Shown in pieces: positions 44,870-53,874 of a stretch of 64,000 nt of DNA (the first letter of the stretch is position 1; every line of letters starts with the position of its first letter). The stretch lies in NCBI GenBank assembly GCA_963781265.1, contig CAWAFH010000018.1:744001-808000 (forward strand). The letters run 5' to 3'. The position numbers were made by a program, and so were the translations under genes. Source of the DNA: WHSW01 sp963781265. GTDB taxonomy: Bacteria; Actinomycetota; Thermoleophilia; Solirubrobacterales; 70-9. The notes under the pieces were generated by a model. That model was not told where the DNA came from. It worked only from the letters and a program-made list of their open reading frames with translations, and did not search any database.

Positions 44870-46309
44870 TCAGCCGGCCCGCAGCGCGGCGCGCTTGATC
44901 TTGCCGCTGGCGGTCTTCGGCAGCTCAGGGGCGAACTCGACGATCCGCGGGTACTTGTAAGGGGCCGTGATGCCCTTGACGTGCTCCTGGAGCTCGCGCA
45001 CGAGCTCGCCGGAGCCGTCGCCGTCGCGCAGCACGACGATCGCCCGGACAACCGAGCCGCGCTCGGGGTCGGGCGCGGCAACCGCGGCGGCCTCGGCGAC
45101 CGCCGGGTGGGTGAGCAGGGCCGACTCGACCTCGAACGGCCCGATCCGGTAGCCGGCCGAGAGGATCAGGTCGTCGTCGCGGCCCTCGTACCAGAGGTAA
45201 CCGTCGGCGTCGGCTCGGACGACGTCCCCCGTCGACCACCACTCGGCGTCGTAGGGGTCGGAGCCGAGATAGCGGCTGAAGAAGGTCGGGCAGCTACTGA
45301 CCCGGACCTCGAGGATCTCGTCGACGATCCGCAGCTCGAAGCCGGGAAGGGGCTTTCCCATCGAGCCGGGCCGGATCTCGGCCCCGTCGAGGTTGCCGGC
45401 CAGGTGCCCGGTCTCGGTCTGGCCGTAGCCATCGGCGATCTCGATCCCGGTCGCCTCGCGCCAGGCGTCGATCACCTCGGGGTTGAGCGCCTCGCCGGCT
45501 GAGACCATGCGCCGCAGCGACAGGGACGGGCCGAGCTCGCCGCGCTTCGCGAGCACCCGGTACTCGGTGGGGGCCTGGCAGAGGACGTCGACCGACTCAC
45601 GCTCGATCAGCTCGAGCCGCTCGCGCGGCTCGAAGCGGCCGTCGACCAGCATCGCCGAGGCGCCGCACAGCCACGGTGCCAGGAAGACGTTGCGCGCCGA
45701 CTTCGACCAGCCGGTCGCCGTCGTGCACCAGACGAGCTCGCCCGGGCGAGCGCTGAGCCACCGCTCGGCCTGCGCCCGCTGTCCCGGCAGGTAGCGCTGT
45801 GGGTGGAGCGCGGCGCGCGGCTCGCCGGTGGTGCCCGAGGTGAAGACGATCAGCGCCGGGTCCTCGGGGCCCAGCGCCGCGATCTCGACCGGGGGATGCT
45901 GCGGCAGGTCCTCGTCGAGCGTCGCGGCGATCTCGGCGAGGGTCATGTACGGGATCCCGTCGGGGAGCTCGCCGAGCAGGCCCTCGTCGCCGACGCAGAG
46001 CGTGGGAGCCGCGACCGCGGCGCGCAGCTCGAGGTCGTGGCGGCGCAGCTGGATGTTGCACGGCAGCGCCACGGCCCCCATCCGCCAGCAGGCGAGCATC
46101 GCCAGGACCCACTCCACCCGGTTGCCGACCAGGGTCATGACGACGTCGCCGCGCCCGACCCCGCGGGCGGCGAAGGCGCCCGAGAGGCCGGCCGACATCG
46201 CGATCAGCTCGCCGAAGTGCCAGACGCGCCGCGCACCGTCGCGATCGATCGCGATCAGGGCCTGCTTGGAGGCCGGGAACGTTTCCAGCAGGTCGGAGAT
46301 CAGGTTCAT
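44870..46309 (-). CDS. AMP-dependent acyl-CoA synthetase (medium-chain type)
   Basis: 479 residues from the ATG at 46307-46309. The P-loop is IVFTSGTTGEPRAALHP. GYGQTETGH, WWSTGDVVRADADGYLWYEG and DDLILSAGYRIGPFEVES follow, and the adenylation Lys is in LPKTASGKIKR. The length is slightly short for the family. It resembles medium-chain or benzoate-type synthetases; the acid cannot be named. It probably forms an operon with the MFS gene downstream. Confidence 0.88.
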   Translation of the reverse strand: MNLISDLLETFPASKQALIAIDRDGARRVWHFGELIAMSAGLSGAFAARGVGRGDVVMTLVGNRVEWVLAMLACWRMGAVALPCNIQLRRHDLELRAAVAAPTLCVGDEGLLGELPDGIPYMTLAEIAATLDEDLPQHPPVEIAALGPEDPALIVFTSGTTGEPRAALHPQRYLPGQRAQAERWLSARPGELVWCTTATGWSKSARNVFLAPWLCGASAMLVDGRFEPRERLELIERESVDVLCQAPTEYRVLAKRGELGPSLSLRRMVSAGEALNPEVIDAWREATGIEIADGYGQTETGHLAGNLDGAEIRPGSMGKPLPGFELRIVDEILEVRVSSCPTFFSRYLGSDPYDAEWWSTGDVVRADADGYLWYEGRDDDLILSAGYRIGPFEVESALLTHPAVAEAAAVAAPDPERGSVVRAIVVLRDGDGSGELVRELQEHVKGITAPYKYPRIVEFAPELPKTASGKIKRAALRAG

Positions 46310-46439
46310 CGGGTCCCACAGTCTGCCGGGAGCGGTGCCCGCGGGGTGTGAGCGGTTCCACCCCTGGGGTGTCTGGCCGGGGCGTCCCTCACGGCGGACG
46401 ATCGACTGGTCAATCCACACCACTCAGGAGGACCGAGAA

Positions 46440-47021
46440 ATGTTCAACCGGACCCGGACCCAGACCACCACCGACCAGTCCGATCGCAGGCCGCGCCGCT
46501 TCAGTTACGCGAACCTGATGTCGACGCTTGCCGTGTTCCTCGTCGTGGCCGGCGGCACCGCGATGGCCGCCTCGCTCGCGCCGAACAGCGTCAACTCGAA
46601 GTCGATCAAGGACAACGCGGTGAAGACGATCGACCTCAAGGACGGCAAGGCGGTGACCACGGACGACGTCGTCGACGACTCGCTCACCGGCGTCGACATC
46701 GACGAGTCGAGCCTCGGCCAGGTGCCCGACTCGGCGAAGCTGGAGGGCCGCAGCGCCGCATCGTTCCTGTCCAACAACGTCTACAAGGCCGAGTCGGCGA
46801 TCGGGCCCGGCCAGGCGCTCGGCGACGGCACGTTCGTGCTCAGCAAGGCCTGCAACCCCGGCGACGTGCTGCTCTCCGGTGGCCCGGCGAACATCGCTGC
46901 GACCACCGACATGGTCGAGAGCTTCCCGAGCCCCGGCACCACCAACAGCTGGACGGCCCGGGTCGACAAGAACGCGCAGACCGACAACTTCAGCGTCGTG
47001 ATCCTGTGCATCGACCAGTAA
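46440..47021 (+). CDS. Secreted or anchored protein with short polar repeats
   Basis: 193 residues from the ATG at 46440 (AGGAGGACC upstream). After a basic N-terminus there is one signal/anchor helix (LMSTLAVFLVVAGGTAMAAS). Short repeats with NSVNSKSIKDNAVKTIDLKD, DDVVDDSLTGVDI and DESSLGQV follow, with the look of a small beta-solenoid. The C-terminal part has two Cys (KACNPGD, ILCID). This type of protein is frequent in Solirubrobacterales-like genomes and has no assigned role. Confidence 0.75.
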   Translation: MFNRTRTQTTTDQSDRRPRRFSYANLMSTLAVFLVVAGGTAMAASLAPNSVNSKSIKDNAVKTIDLKDGKAVTTDDVVDDSLTGVDIDESSLGQVPDSAKLEGRSAASFLSNNVYKAESAIGPGQALGDGTFVLSKACNPGDVLLSGGPANIAATTDMVESFPSPGTTNSWTARVDKNAQTDNFSVVILCIDQ

Positions 47022-47083
47022 TCCGGAACAGCTAGCGCCACGACGCGGCGGCGGCCCGAGCGGCCGCCGTCGCGTTCGCGCGC

Positions 47084-47533
47084 TCAGCAGTCGTTGGGGA
47101 CGGCGAGCGCCCCGGACGCGACGCCGGTTCGCCCCGCCGCCTTCGCTGACACGGAGATCGTCGCGCCGCGGCAGGTCTGAGCGGCGAAGTCGAGCACCTC
47201 GAGCTGGCGCGGGCTGAGGCCAAAGCGCAGCTTCGCCTGCCGGTCGCGCACCTTCGCGTCCACCGGCCCCAGCCGGAAGCTGAAGTCATCGGGGTAGCCG
47301 TCGACGACCAGCTGCGCCTTCGCGCGCACCTGCTTGGCCCGCTTCGCGAGGACCTCGGCCTTGATCGCCTCGTGGCGCAGCGCCCCGTCCTGGTTCGACG
47401 TCAGCAGGGTCACCGTCGGCTTCGGCGGCTTCGGCGGGTGCGGCTTCGCCGCGGCCGCTCCCGTGACCACGAGCGCGACGACGACGGCGCCGCTGAGCGC
47501 CGCGAGCCGCCTATTCGGAGCGTCTGCAGGCAT
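47084..47533 (-). CDS. Secreted hypothetical protein
   Basis: About 149 residues from the ATG at 47531-47533. A signal peptide (LSGAVVVALVVTGAAAA) is followed by a Pro/Lys-rich linker (KPHPPKPPKPTV). A domain with LRHEAIKAEVLAKRAKQVRA and two cysteines (TCRGATI, final PNDC) comes next. I recognise no family. Confidence 0.65.
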   Translation of the reverse strand: MPADAPNRRLAALSGAVVVALVVTGAAAAKPHPPKPPKPTVTLLTSNQDGALRHEAIKAEVLAKRAKQVRAKAQLVVDGYPDDFSFRLGPVDAKVRDRQAKLRFGLSPRQLEVLDFAAQTCRGATISVSAKAAGRTGVASGALAVPNDC

Positions 47534-47551
47534 GACCAAAGGGTTGCATGC

Positions 47552-47842
47552 TCAGCGGCGCAGCTCGGTGCCGTCGTAGAGCTTGCGAACGACGACGGTG
47601 CCGGGCGGCGCCGCGTCCAGGCAGAGCTCGCAGAGCACGCACTCGTCGAGGTTCGAGCGCACGATCTCGACCCCGGAGGCCGCGGCCTTGAAGATGTCGA
47701 CCGGGCAGACCTCCTCGAGCTTGCGCGCGAGCTCGGGGTCGGTCGCCGCCTCGGCGGCCACCTCGACGTCGATGAAGGTTCCGTCGGAATCCATGCCTGC
47801 CGGCTGCTCCGCTTCGCGTCCGCTGCCGTCAGGGTCGGTCAC
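47552..47842 (-). CDS. Ferredoxin-like protein coupled to sucD
   Basis: 96 residues from the GTG at 47840-47842, which overlaps the sucD stop (GTGA). The Cys pattern is EVCPVDIFK followed by ECVLCELCLD, four cysteines able to hold one [4Fe-4S] cluster in an order like FixX-type or small ferredoxins. The usual final CxxxCP is absent. It would carry electrons at low potential. Coupling to the succinyl-CoA synthetase genes suggests service to a 2-oxoacid or related oxidoreductase elsewhere. Confidence 0.75.
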   Translation of the reverse strand: MTDPDGSGREAEQPAGMDSDGTFIDVEVAAEAATDPELARKLEEVCPVDIFKAAASGVEIVRSNLDECVLCELCLDAAPPGTVVVRKLYDGTELRR

Positions 47843-48744
47843 AGCTTCTCCTTCACCACGTCCGGGATCTCGTGGATGCGCTCGACGACCGGGATCCCGG
47901 CGGCCTCGAGGCGGGCGATCTTCTCGGTCGCCGAGTCCTCCTTGCCCTCCACGATCGTCCCGGCGTGCCCGAAGCTCATCCCCTGCATCTCCTCGTCGTC
48001 CATGAACTTGCCGGCCATGAAGGCGACGATCGGCAGGCGCGAGTTGTTGGCCTCGCGCCAGTCGACGAGCTCGGCCTCCATCCGTCCGCCGGGCTCGGTG
48101 TAGATGACGATCGCCTCGGTCTGCTCGTCGGCCTCGAACAGCGGCATCAGCTCGGCGTAGGTGGAGCCGATGATCGCGTCGCCGCCGATCGAGACCGCGG
48201 TCGAGACGCCGAGGCCGGCCGCGGTCAGGGTCGAGGAGATCTCCGTTGTCATCCCGCCCGAGCGCGACATCACGCCGACCCGCCCCGGCTCGTAGGCCTT
48301 CGCCGCGTCCTTGGCGGGGCCGCCGATGCCGCCCATCTTGGCGACGCCCGGGACGATCACGCCGAGGCAGTTGGGGCCGATGATCCGCGCCCCGCGCTCG
48401 TTGGCGAGCTCGACCATCTGGGCGACGTCGGCGCGCGGGATCCGCTCGGTGACGACCACGATCAGCTTCACCCCGTTCTCGATCGCCTCGAGCACGGCAT
48501 CCTTGGTGAACGCGGGGGGAACCGTGACCACGGCCCCGTCGGGGGCCGAGCCGTGGTGCTCGACGACCTGCTCGACCGTGTCGAACACCGGCACTCCGTG
48601 GACCTCGCGGCCCTTGCGCCCCGGCGTCACGCCGCCGACGATCTTCGAGCCGAAATCGAGGCACTCCCGCGTCAGGTTCACGGCCTCGCGCCCCGTGATC
48701 CCCTGGACGATGAAGGTGAAGTCTTTGTTGAGGAGGATGGACAT
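47839..48744 (-). CDS. sucD: Succinyl-CoA ligase alpha subunit
   Basis: 301 residues. The N-terminal CoA-binding domain has FTFIVQGITGREAVNLTREC and the phospho-His is His260 in MSFGHAGTIVEG. RIIGPNCLGVIVPG and VGVMSRSGGMTTEIS are also family landmarks. With SucC it interconverts succinyl-CoA and succinate with nucleotide triphosphate formation in the TCA cycle. It lies 69 bp downstream of sucC. Confidence 0.94.
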   Translation of the reverse strand: MSILLNKDFTFIVQGITGREAVNLTRECLDFGSKIVGGVTPGRKGREVHGVPVFDTVEQVVEHHGSAPDGAVVTVPPAFTKDAVLEAIENGVKLIVVVTERIPRADVAQMVELANERGARIIGPNCLGVIVPGVAKMGGIGGPAKDAAKAYEPGRVGVMSRSGGMTTEISSTLTAAGLGVSTAVSIGGDAIIGSTYAELMPLFEADEQTEAIVIYTEPGGRMEAELVDWREANNSRLPIVAFMAGKFMDDEEMQGMSFGHAGTIVEGKEDSATEKIARLEAAGIPVVERIHEIPDVVKEKL

Positions 48745-48813
48745 CAGTCGCCGTTGCAGTTGGCTCGTTGCCAGTTCGCTTCATCGAGGGCTGGAGCGGC
48801 GGGCGACTAGGGA

Positions 48814-50028
48814 CTAGCGAACTTCTCCCTGGATCTTCTTCACGGCAATCCCGGCCGCATCCCACATGCTCGTGCTGCGGTCCGCGTACTCGACCCCGTA
48901 CTTGTCGAGGATCTTGTAGCCCTCCTCCTCCCAGGCGCCCGGGATGCGGAAGATCGCGATCGTCTCGCCCGGGTCCTTGCCGAGCTCGAGGCAGGCCTTG
49001 ATCACTCCTCGGGCGACGATGTCGACCCGCGTGTTGGAGACGATCGACATCATCACGGCGATCTTCTCGACCCCGTCCTTTTGCAGGACCTCCATCGCCA
49101 GGCCCTTCGACTTCGCGACCGAGGGGTTGCCGCCGATCTCGGCGTAGTTGGCGGGCTTGCCGCCCTGGCTGCGGACCGCGTCGGTCAGGGTCAGGGACCC
49201 GCCGCCGGCGCCGATCACGAGCCCGAGGTTGCCGGTGAACCCGTGGTCCTTGCCCTGGATCACGCCGCGGTGGTCGGCCGAGTCGATCGCCTTCACGTTG
49301 CGCTCGAAGTCCGACGGCTCGTACAGCTCTCGCGGCTCGTCGAGATCGACGCCAATCTCGGTGAGCATCTTCTTGTGCCGCCCGACCGCCTCGTCCTCCA
49401 TCTCCATGTGGGCGTCGAGGGCGACGAAGGAGCCGTCGGCGAGCCGCGCGAGCGGGTTGATCTCCGCGAGCGTCATGTCGTAGTCGCGCTGCAGGCGGGC
49501 CAGGCGCGCCAGCACGGCGGTCGCGCGGTTGAGCGCCGAGCCGGTCATCCCGCAGCGGGCGACCGCCTGCTTTGCCTCGAAGTCGGCGATCGGATGCAGG
49601 TTCGAGAGGTGGCCGCGGCCGACGTGGTCGGGATGCTCCTCGGCGACCTGCTCGATGTCGATCCCGCCCATGTCGCTGAACAGCATCATCGGCCGCTTCG
49701 CGCGCCCGTCCCAGAGCACCGCCGCGTAGTACTCCTGCTCGATCTCGGCCTTCGGGTCGACGAGCACCCCGACCGGCATGTGGCCGCCGATCTCGAGCTC
49801 GAGGATGGCCGCCGCGTGTTCGGCGGCCTCCTTCGGCGTGTCGGCGAACTTGACCCCGCCCGCCTTCATCCGGCCGCCGGTCAGCACCTGGGACTTGATC
49901 ACCGTCGGGCCACCGATCTCCTCGGCGGCCTGGCGGGCCTCGTCCGCGGTGGTGCAGAAGCCGTACTTGGTGACCGGGATCCCGGCCCGCTCGACGATTC
50001 GGCGTGACTCGTATTCGTAGAAGCGCAT
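48814..50028 (-). CDS. sucC: Succinyl-CoA ligase beta subunit
   Basis: 404 residues from the ATG at 50026-50028, close to the standard 385-400. ATP-grasp region: TVIKSQVLTGGRMKAGGVKF and AEINPLARLADGSFVALDAH with metal-binding residues. The C-terminal ligase domain has LGLVIGAGGGSLTLTDAV, YAEIGGNPS and MMSIVSNTRVD. Several segments deviate from classic SucC (for example the N-terminus YEYESRRIVERAGIPVTKYG), but its pairing with sucD supports the name. Confidence 0.92.
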   Translation of the reverse strand: MRFYEYESRRIVERAGIPVTKYGFCTTADEARQAAEEIGGPTVIKSQVLTGGRMKAGGVKFADTPKEAAEHAAAILELEIGGHMPVGVLVDPKAEIEQEYYAAVLWDGRAKRPMMLFSDMGGIDIEQVAEEHPDHVGRGHLSNLHPIADFEAKQAVARCGMTGSALNRATAVLARLARLQRDYDMTLAEINPLARLADGSFVALDAHMEMEDEAVGRHKKMLTEIGVDLDEPRELYEPSDFERNVKAIDSADHRGVIQGKDHGFTGNLGLVIGAGGGSLTLTDAVRSQGGKPANYAEIGGNPSVAKSKGLAMEVLQKDGVEKIAVMMSIVSNTRVDIVARGVIKACLELGKDPGETIAIFRIPGAWEEEGYKILDKYGVEYADRSTSMWDAAGIAVKKIQGEVR

Positions 50029-50073
50029 CGTGCGGCGCGGGAGACTAGATGATCGAGCGATATCGTCGGCGCG

Positions 50074-51432
50074 GTGGAAGAGCGGACCGCCGATGTGATC
50101 GTCGTCGGCGCGGGCTTGGCAGGGCTCGCGGCCGCCCGCGAGCTGCGCGCCGCCGGGCGCGACGTGATCGTGCTCGAGGCCCGCGATCGGGTCGGCGGAC
50201 GGACCCTGAACGCGCCGATCGGCGACGACAAGGTGGTCGAGCTGGGCGCCCAGTGGGTCGGCCCGACCCAGGACCGGGTGCTGGCGCTGATCCGCGAGCT
50301 CGAGCTCGAGACCTTCCCGACCTGGGCCAAGGGCAAGAGCATCTTCGAGCGGGGCGGCAAGCTCGGCCGCTACTCGGGCACGATTCCCCGCGCCAATCCG
50401 GTCGGGCTCGCCGAGGTCGGGGTGGCGATGAAGCGCCTCAACCTGATGGCGGCCAAGGTGCCGCCGCACGCCCCGTGGCAAGCGACGAGGGCCGCCCGCT
50501 GGGACTCCGAGACCTTCGCCACGTGGATGCGGCGAAACGTCCGCACGGAGGTCGCCCGCGACATCCTGCGGCTCGCGATCATCGGGGTCTGGGCCGCCGA
50601 GCCCCGCGACGTCTCGCTGCTTCACGTCCTCTTCTACATCCGCTCGGCGGGGTCGCTGGAGATCCTCACCGACACGGAGGGCGGCGCCCAGCAGGACCGG
50701 ATCGTCGGCGGCTCGCAGCTGATCTCGCTGCGGATGGCCGACCAGCTCGGCCCGACCGTGGTCGAGCTCTCGACCCCGGTCCGCTCGGTTCGCCACAGCG
50801 ATGCAGGGGTCACGGTCGTATCCGACCGGGTCACGGCGAGCGCCAAGCGGGCGATCGTCGCGATCCCGCCCACCCTCGCCGGCCGAATCGCATATGACCC
50901 GCCGCTGCCGGCGCGTCGCGACGGGCTCTCGCAGCGGATGGCACAGGGGAGCGTGGTCAAGTGCATGGCCGTCTACGAGCGCCCGTTCTGGCGCGACCGC
51001 GGCCTGTCGGGCGCGGTGACCAGCGTCAGCGGCCCGGTCTCGGTCGGCTTCGACAACTCGCCGCCCGACGGTTCGCCCGGCGTCCTGCTGGGTTTCCTCG
51101 AGGGCCGGGCGGCGCGCGAGGCGGCCGACCTCGGCGCCGAGGAGCGGCGCGGGCTGGTCGCGGGGTCCTTCGCCCGCCTGTTCGGCCCCGAGGCCGCCGA
51201 TCCGGTCCACTACGTCGACCGGGCGTGGGGCGCCGAGGAATGGTCGCGAGGCTGTTACGGCGGCTTCATGCCGACCGGGGCCTGGACCGACTACGGCGCC
51301 GCGGTGCGCGAGCCGATCGGGCCGATCCACTGGGCCGGGGCCGAGACGGCGCTCGTGTGGAACGGCTACATGGATGGCGCGGTCGGCTCCGGCCAAGAGG
51401 CCGCGAGAGCCGCGATCGCCGCCGTCTCGTGA
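50074..51432 (+). CDS. Flavin monoamine oxidase family protein
   Basis: 452 residues. FAD-binding motif VIVVGAGLAGLAAARELRAA (8-27) and VLEARDRVGGRTL. The C-terminal FAD contact is IHWAGAETALVWNGYMDGAV. ELGAQWVGPTQDRVLALI is typical of the amine oxidase group. It oxidises an amine to imine with peroxide release; the substrate is not known. The GTG start lies 45 bp from divergent sucC. Confidence 0.87.
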   Translation: MEERTADVIVVGAGLAGLAAARELRAAGRDVIVLEARDRVGGRTLNAPIGDDKVVELGAQWVGPTQDRVLALIRELELETFPTWAKGKSIFERGGKLGRYSGTIPRANPVGLAEVGVAMKRLNLMAAKVPPHAPWQATRAARWDSETFATWMRRNVRTEVARDILRLAIIGVWAAEPRDVSLLHVLFYIRSAGSLEILTDTEGGAQQDRIVGGSQLISLRMADQLGPTVVELSTPVRSVRHSDAGVTVVSDRVTASAKRAIVAIPPTLAGRIAYDPPLPARRDGLSQRMAQGSVVKCMAVYERPFWRDRGLSGAVTSVSGPVSVGFDNSPPDGSPGVLLGFLEGRAAREAADLGAEERRGLVAGSFARLFGPEAADPVHYVDRAWGAEEWSRGCYGGFMPTGAWTDYGAAVREPIGPIHWAGAETALVWNGYMDGAVGSGQEAARAAIAAVS

Positions 51433-51541
51433 GGCCGCGAAGCCTCCGCAAGAGCCCGCAGGCAGCGTCAGTGGTCACCCCCGATGCCGAAAACGCCCGC
51501 GACGGGTACAAAGTAGGTGGCGCCGAGGCACTGCGACGTGC

Positions 51542-51600
51542 GGCACAATTGTGCCCCCTATCTCGGCGTTGATAAGCCGGTAACAAGCGCTACAAGCGCT
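51542..51600. promoter_or_regulatory. Palindrome and tandem repeat in the pckG leader
   Basis: GGCACAATTGTGCC (51542-51555) is a perfect 14-bp palindrome. Thirty bases later ACAAGCGCT occurs twice in tandem (51583-51600). Both lie between the amine oxidase and pckG and could be operators controlling pckG. No matching regulator is known to me. Confidence 0.4.
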
Positions 51601-51640
51601 TCACGGGCCACAATCAGAGATAAAGGAGTTGAACCTCAAG

Positions 51641-53452
51641 TTGTCCGAGACCACGGCCGCGACCAAGCAACTGACCGATAACCCGAAGCTGATCTCATGG
51701 GTCGAGGAGATGGCTGAGCTGACTCAGCCAGACTCGATCCGCTGGTGTGACGGATCGGCAGAGGAGTACGACCGGCTGTGCCAGGAGATGGTCGACGGCG
51801 GCACCTTCGAGCGGCTCTCGGATGCGAAGCGCCCGAACTCCTACCTCTGTCGTTCCGACCCCGGCGACGTCGCCCGGGTCGAGGACCGGACCTTCATCTG
51901 CTCGGAGCGCGAGGAGGACGCTGGGCCGACCAACAACTGGACCGAGCCGGCCGAGATGCGGTCGCGGATGCGCGACCTGTACCGCGGCTCGATGACGGGC
52001 CGGACGATGTACGTCGTCCCGTTCTCCATGGGCCCGCTGGGCTCCCCGATCGCCCACATCGGCGTCCAGCTCACCGACTCGCCCTACGTCGCGGTCTCGA
52101 TGCGGATCATGACCCGGATGGGCGAGGGCGCGCTCGACGTGCTCGGCACCGACGGTGACTTCGTCCCCTGCCTGCACTCGGTCGGGATGCCGCTTGCCGA
52201 GGGCGAGTCGGACGTCCCGTGGCCCTGCAATCCGGACAACAAGTACATCGTCCACTTCCCGGAGAGCCGCGAGATCTGGTCGTATGGCTCCGGATACGGC
52301 GGCAACGCGCTGCTCGGCAAGAAGTGCTTCGCGCTGCGGATCGCCTCGGCGATGGCTCGCGACGAGGGCTGGATGGCCGAGCACATGCTGATCCTGAAGC
52401 TGACCTCGCCCGAGGGTGAGGTCAAGTACGTCACCGGCGCCTTCCCGTCGGCATGCGGCAAGACCAACCTGGCGATGCTGATCCCGACCCTCGAGGGCTG
52501 GACCGTCGAGACGGTCGGCGACGACATCGCGTGGATGAAGTTCGGCGCCGACGGTCGCCTGTACGCCGTCAACCCCGAGGCCGGCTTCTTCGGGGTCGCG
52601 CCGAACACCAGCCACAAGACGAACCCGAACGCGATGGACACGGTCGAGCGCAACTCGATCTTCACCAACTGCGCGCTCACCGACGATGGCGACATCTGGT
52701 GGGAGGGGATGACCGGCGAGCCGCCGGCGCACGCGATCGATTGGAAGGGCAAGGAGTGGACGCCCGACTCGACCGACCCCGCGGCGCACCCGAACGCGCG
52801 CTTCACCACCCCTGCGGCGCAGTGCCCGTCGATCGCGCCCGAGTGGGAGGACCCCGCCGGCGTCCCGATCGACGCCTTCCTGTTCGGCGGGCGCCGGGCG
52901 ACGGTCGTGCCGCTGGTCGCCGAGTCCTATGACTGGGAGCACGGACTGTTCCTCGGCGCGACGATGTCGTCGGAGACGACGGCCGCCGCAGCCGGCGAGG
53001 TCGGCAAGCTGCGTTTCGACCCGATGGCGATGCTGCCGTTCTGCGGCTACAACATGGCCGACTACTTCGAGCACTGGCTCGAGCTCGGCAAGGCGCACCC
53101 GGACCGGATGCCGCGGATCTTCGTCGTCAACTGGTTCCGCAAGGACGAGGACGGCAAGTTCCTGTGGCCGGGGTTCGGCGAGAACAGCCGCGTGCTCGAG
53201 TGGGTCTTTCGCCGGTGCAACGGCGAGGGCGAGACGGTCGACACGCCGGTGGGGATGGTCCCCGCGCCGGGCGACCTGCAACTCGACGGGCTCCAGATCT
53301 CCGACGAGGCGATCAGCGAGCTGCTCACGGTCGACGCCGAGCAGGTCGAGGCCCAGCTGCCGCAGGTCGAGGAGTTCCTCGCCCAGTTCGGCGACAAGCT
53401 GCCGGACGAGATCTCCACCCAGCTCGAGGCCCTGCGCGATCGCCTCGGCTGA
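51641..53452 (+). CDS. pckG: Phosphoenolpyruvate carboxykinase (GTP)
   Basis: About 603 residues. The first TTG (51629) touches the AGGAG site, so I prefer the TTG at 51641, 12 bases after it; neither start is ideal. The enzyme makes PEP from oxaloacetate with GTP, the first step of gluconeogenesis. Landmarks: RSDPGDVARVEDRTFICSE, the kinase P-loop FPSACGKTNLAM with the reactive Cys, the metal site in GDDIAWMKFG and NPEAGFFGVAP, and YNMADYFEHWL. The length fits the family (about 600-620). Confidence 0.95.
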   Translation: MSETTAATKQLTDNPKLISWVEEMAELTQPDSIRWCDGSAEEYDRLCQEMVDGGTFERLSDAKRPNSYLCRSDPGDVARVEDRTFICSEREEDAGPTNNWTEPAEMRSRMRDLYRGSMTGRTMYVVPFSMGPLGSPIAHIGVQLTDSPYVAVSMRIMTRMGEGALDVLGTDGDFVPCLHSVGMPLAEGESDVPWPCNPDNKYIVHFPESREIWSYGSGYGGNALLGKKCFALRIASAMARDEGWMAEHMLILKLTSPEGEVKYVTGAFPSACGKTNLAMLIPTLEGWTVETVGDDIAWMKFGADGRLYAVNPEAGFFGVAPNTSHKTNPNAMDTVERNSIFTNCALTDDGDIWWEGMTGEPPAHAIDWKGKEWTPDSTDPAAHPNARFTTPAAQCPSIAPEWEDPAGVPIDAFLFGGRRATVVPLVAESYDWEHGLFLGATMSSETTAAAAGEVGKLRFDPMAMLPFCGYNMADYFEHWLELGKAHPDRMPRIFVVNWFRKDEDGKFLWPGFGENSRVLEWVFRRCNGEGETVDTPVGMVPAPGDLQLDGLQISDEAISELLTVDAEQVEAQLPQVEEFLAQFGDKLPDEISTQLEALRDRLG

Positions 53453-53461
53453 GCTCCGGCG

Positions 53462-53863
53462 TCAGGGCGCGTAACGAGCGAGACCCTCGCGGGCTCCCTC
53501 GGGGACCGGCTTGGTCCCGCCGCGCTCGAGGTCGACGAATACGTGGCGCAGCTCGCCCTCGGCGATGAGCTCGCCGCCGCGTTCGATCGCCAGCTGGGTC
53601 GTCATCGAGGTGTTGCCGAGCGCGACCGAGCGGACGACCAGGTCCGCCTCCTCGTCGAAGCCGAGCGAGGCGACATAGCGGATCCGCGCCTCGTGGACGA
53701 CCATGTCGGTCCCGTCCTCGATCATCGCCACGTAGCCACCGAGCTCGCGCCACAGCTCCGTCATCGCCAGGTCGAAGTAGTTGAGGTAATTGGCGTTGAA
53801 CACGTGGCCCTGCGGATCGCACTCGCTGTAGCGGACCCTGATCGTGTGGCGAAATTCCGACAT
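53462..53863 (-). CDS. Hotdog-fold acyl-CoA thioesterase (YbgC/4HBT type)
   Basis: 133 residues from the ATG at 53861-53863. RVRYSECDPQGHVFNANYLN carries the catalytic Asp of the 4-hydroxybenzoyl-CoA thioesterase family, and IRYVASLGFDEEADLVVRS follows as usual. It cleaves an acyl-CoA or acyl-ACP. It lies 11 bp downstream of the glycosyltransferase gene on the same strand and may be the last gene of the glycan operon. It is convergent with pckG. Confidence 0.87.
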   Translation of the reverse strand: MSEFRHTIRVRYSECDPQGHVFNANYLNYFDLAMTELWRELGGYVAMIEDGTDMVVHEARIRYVASLGFDEEADLVVRSVALGNTSMTTQLAIERGGELIAEGELRHVFVDLERGGTKPVPEGAREGLARYAP

Positions 53864-53874
53864 CGGCGCGGAGG

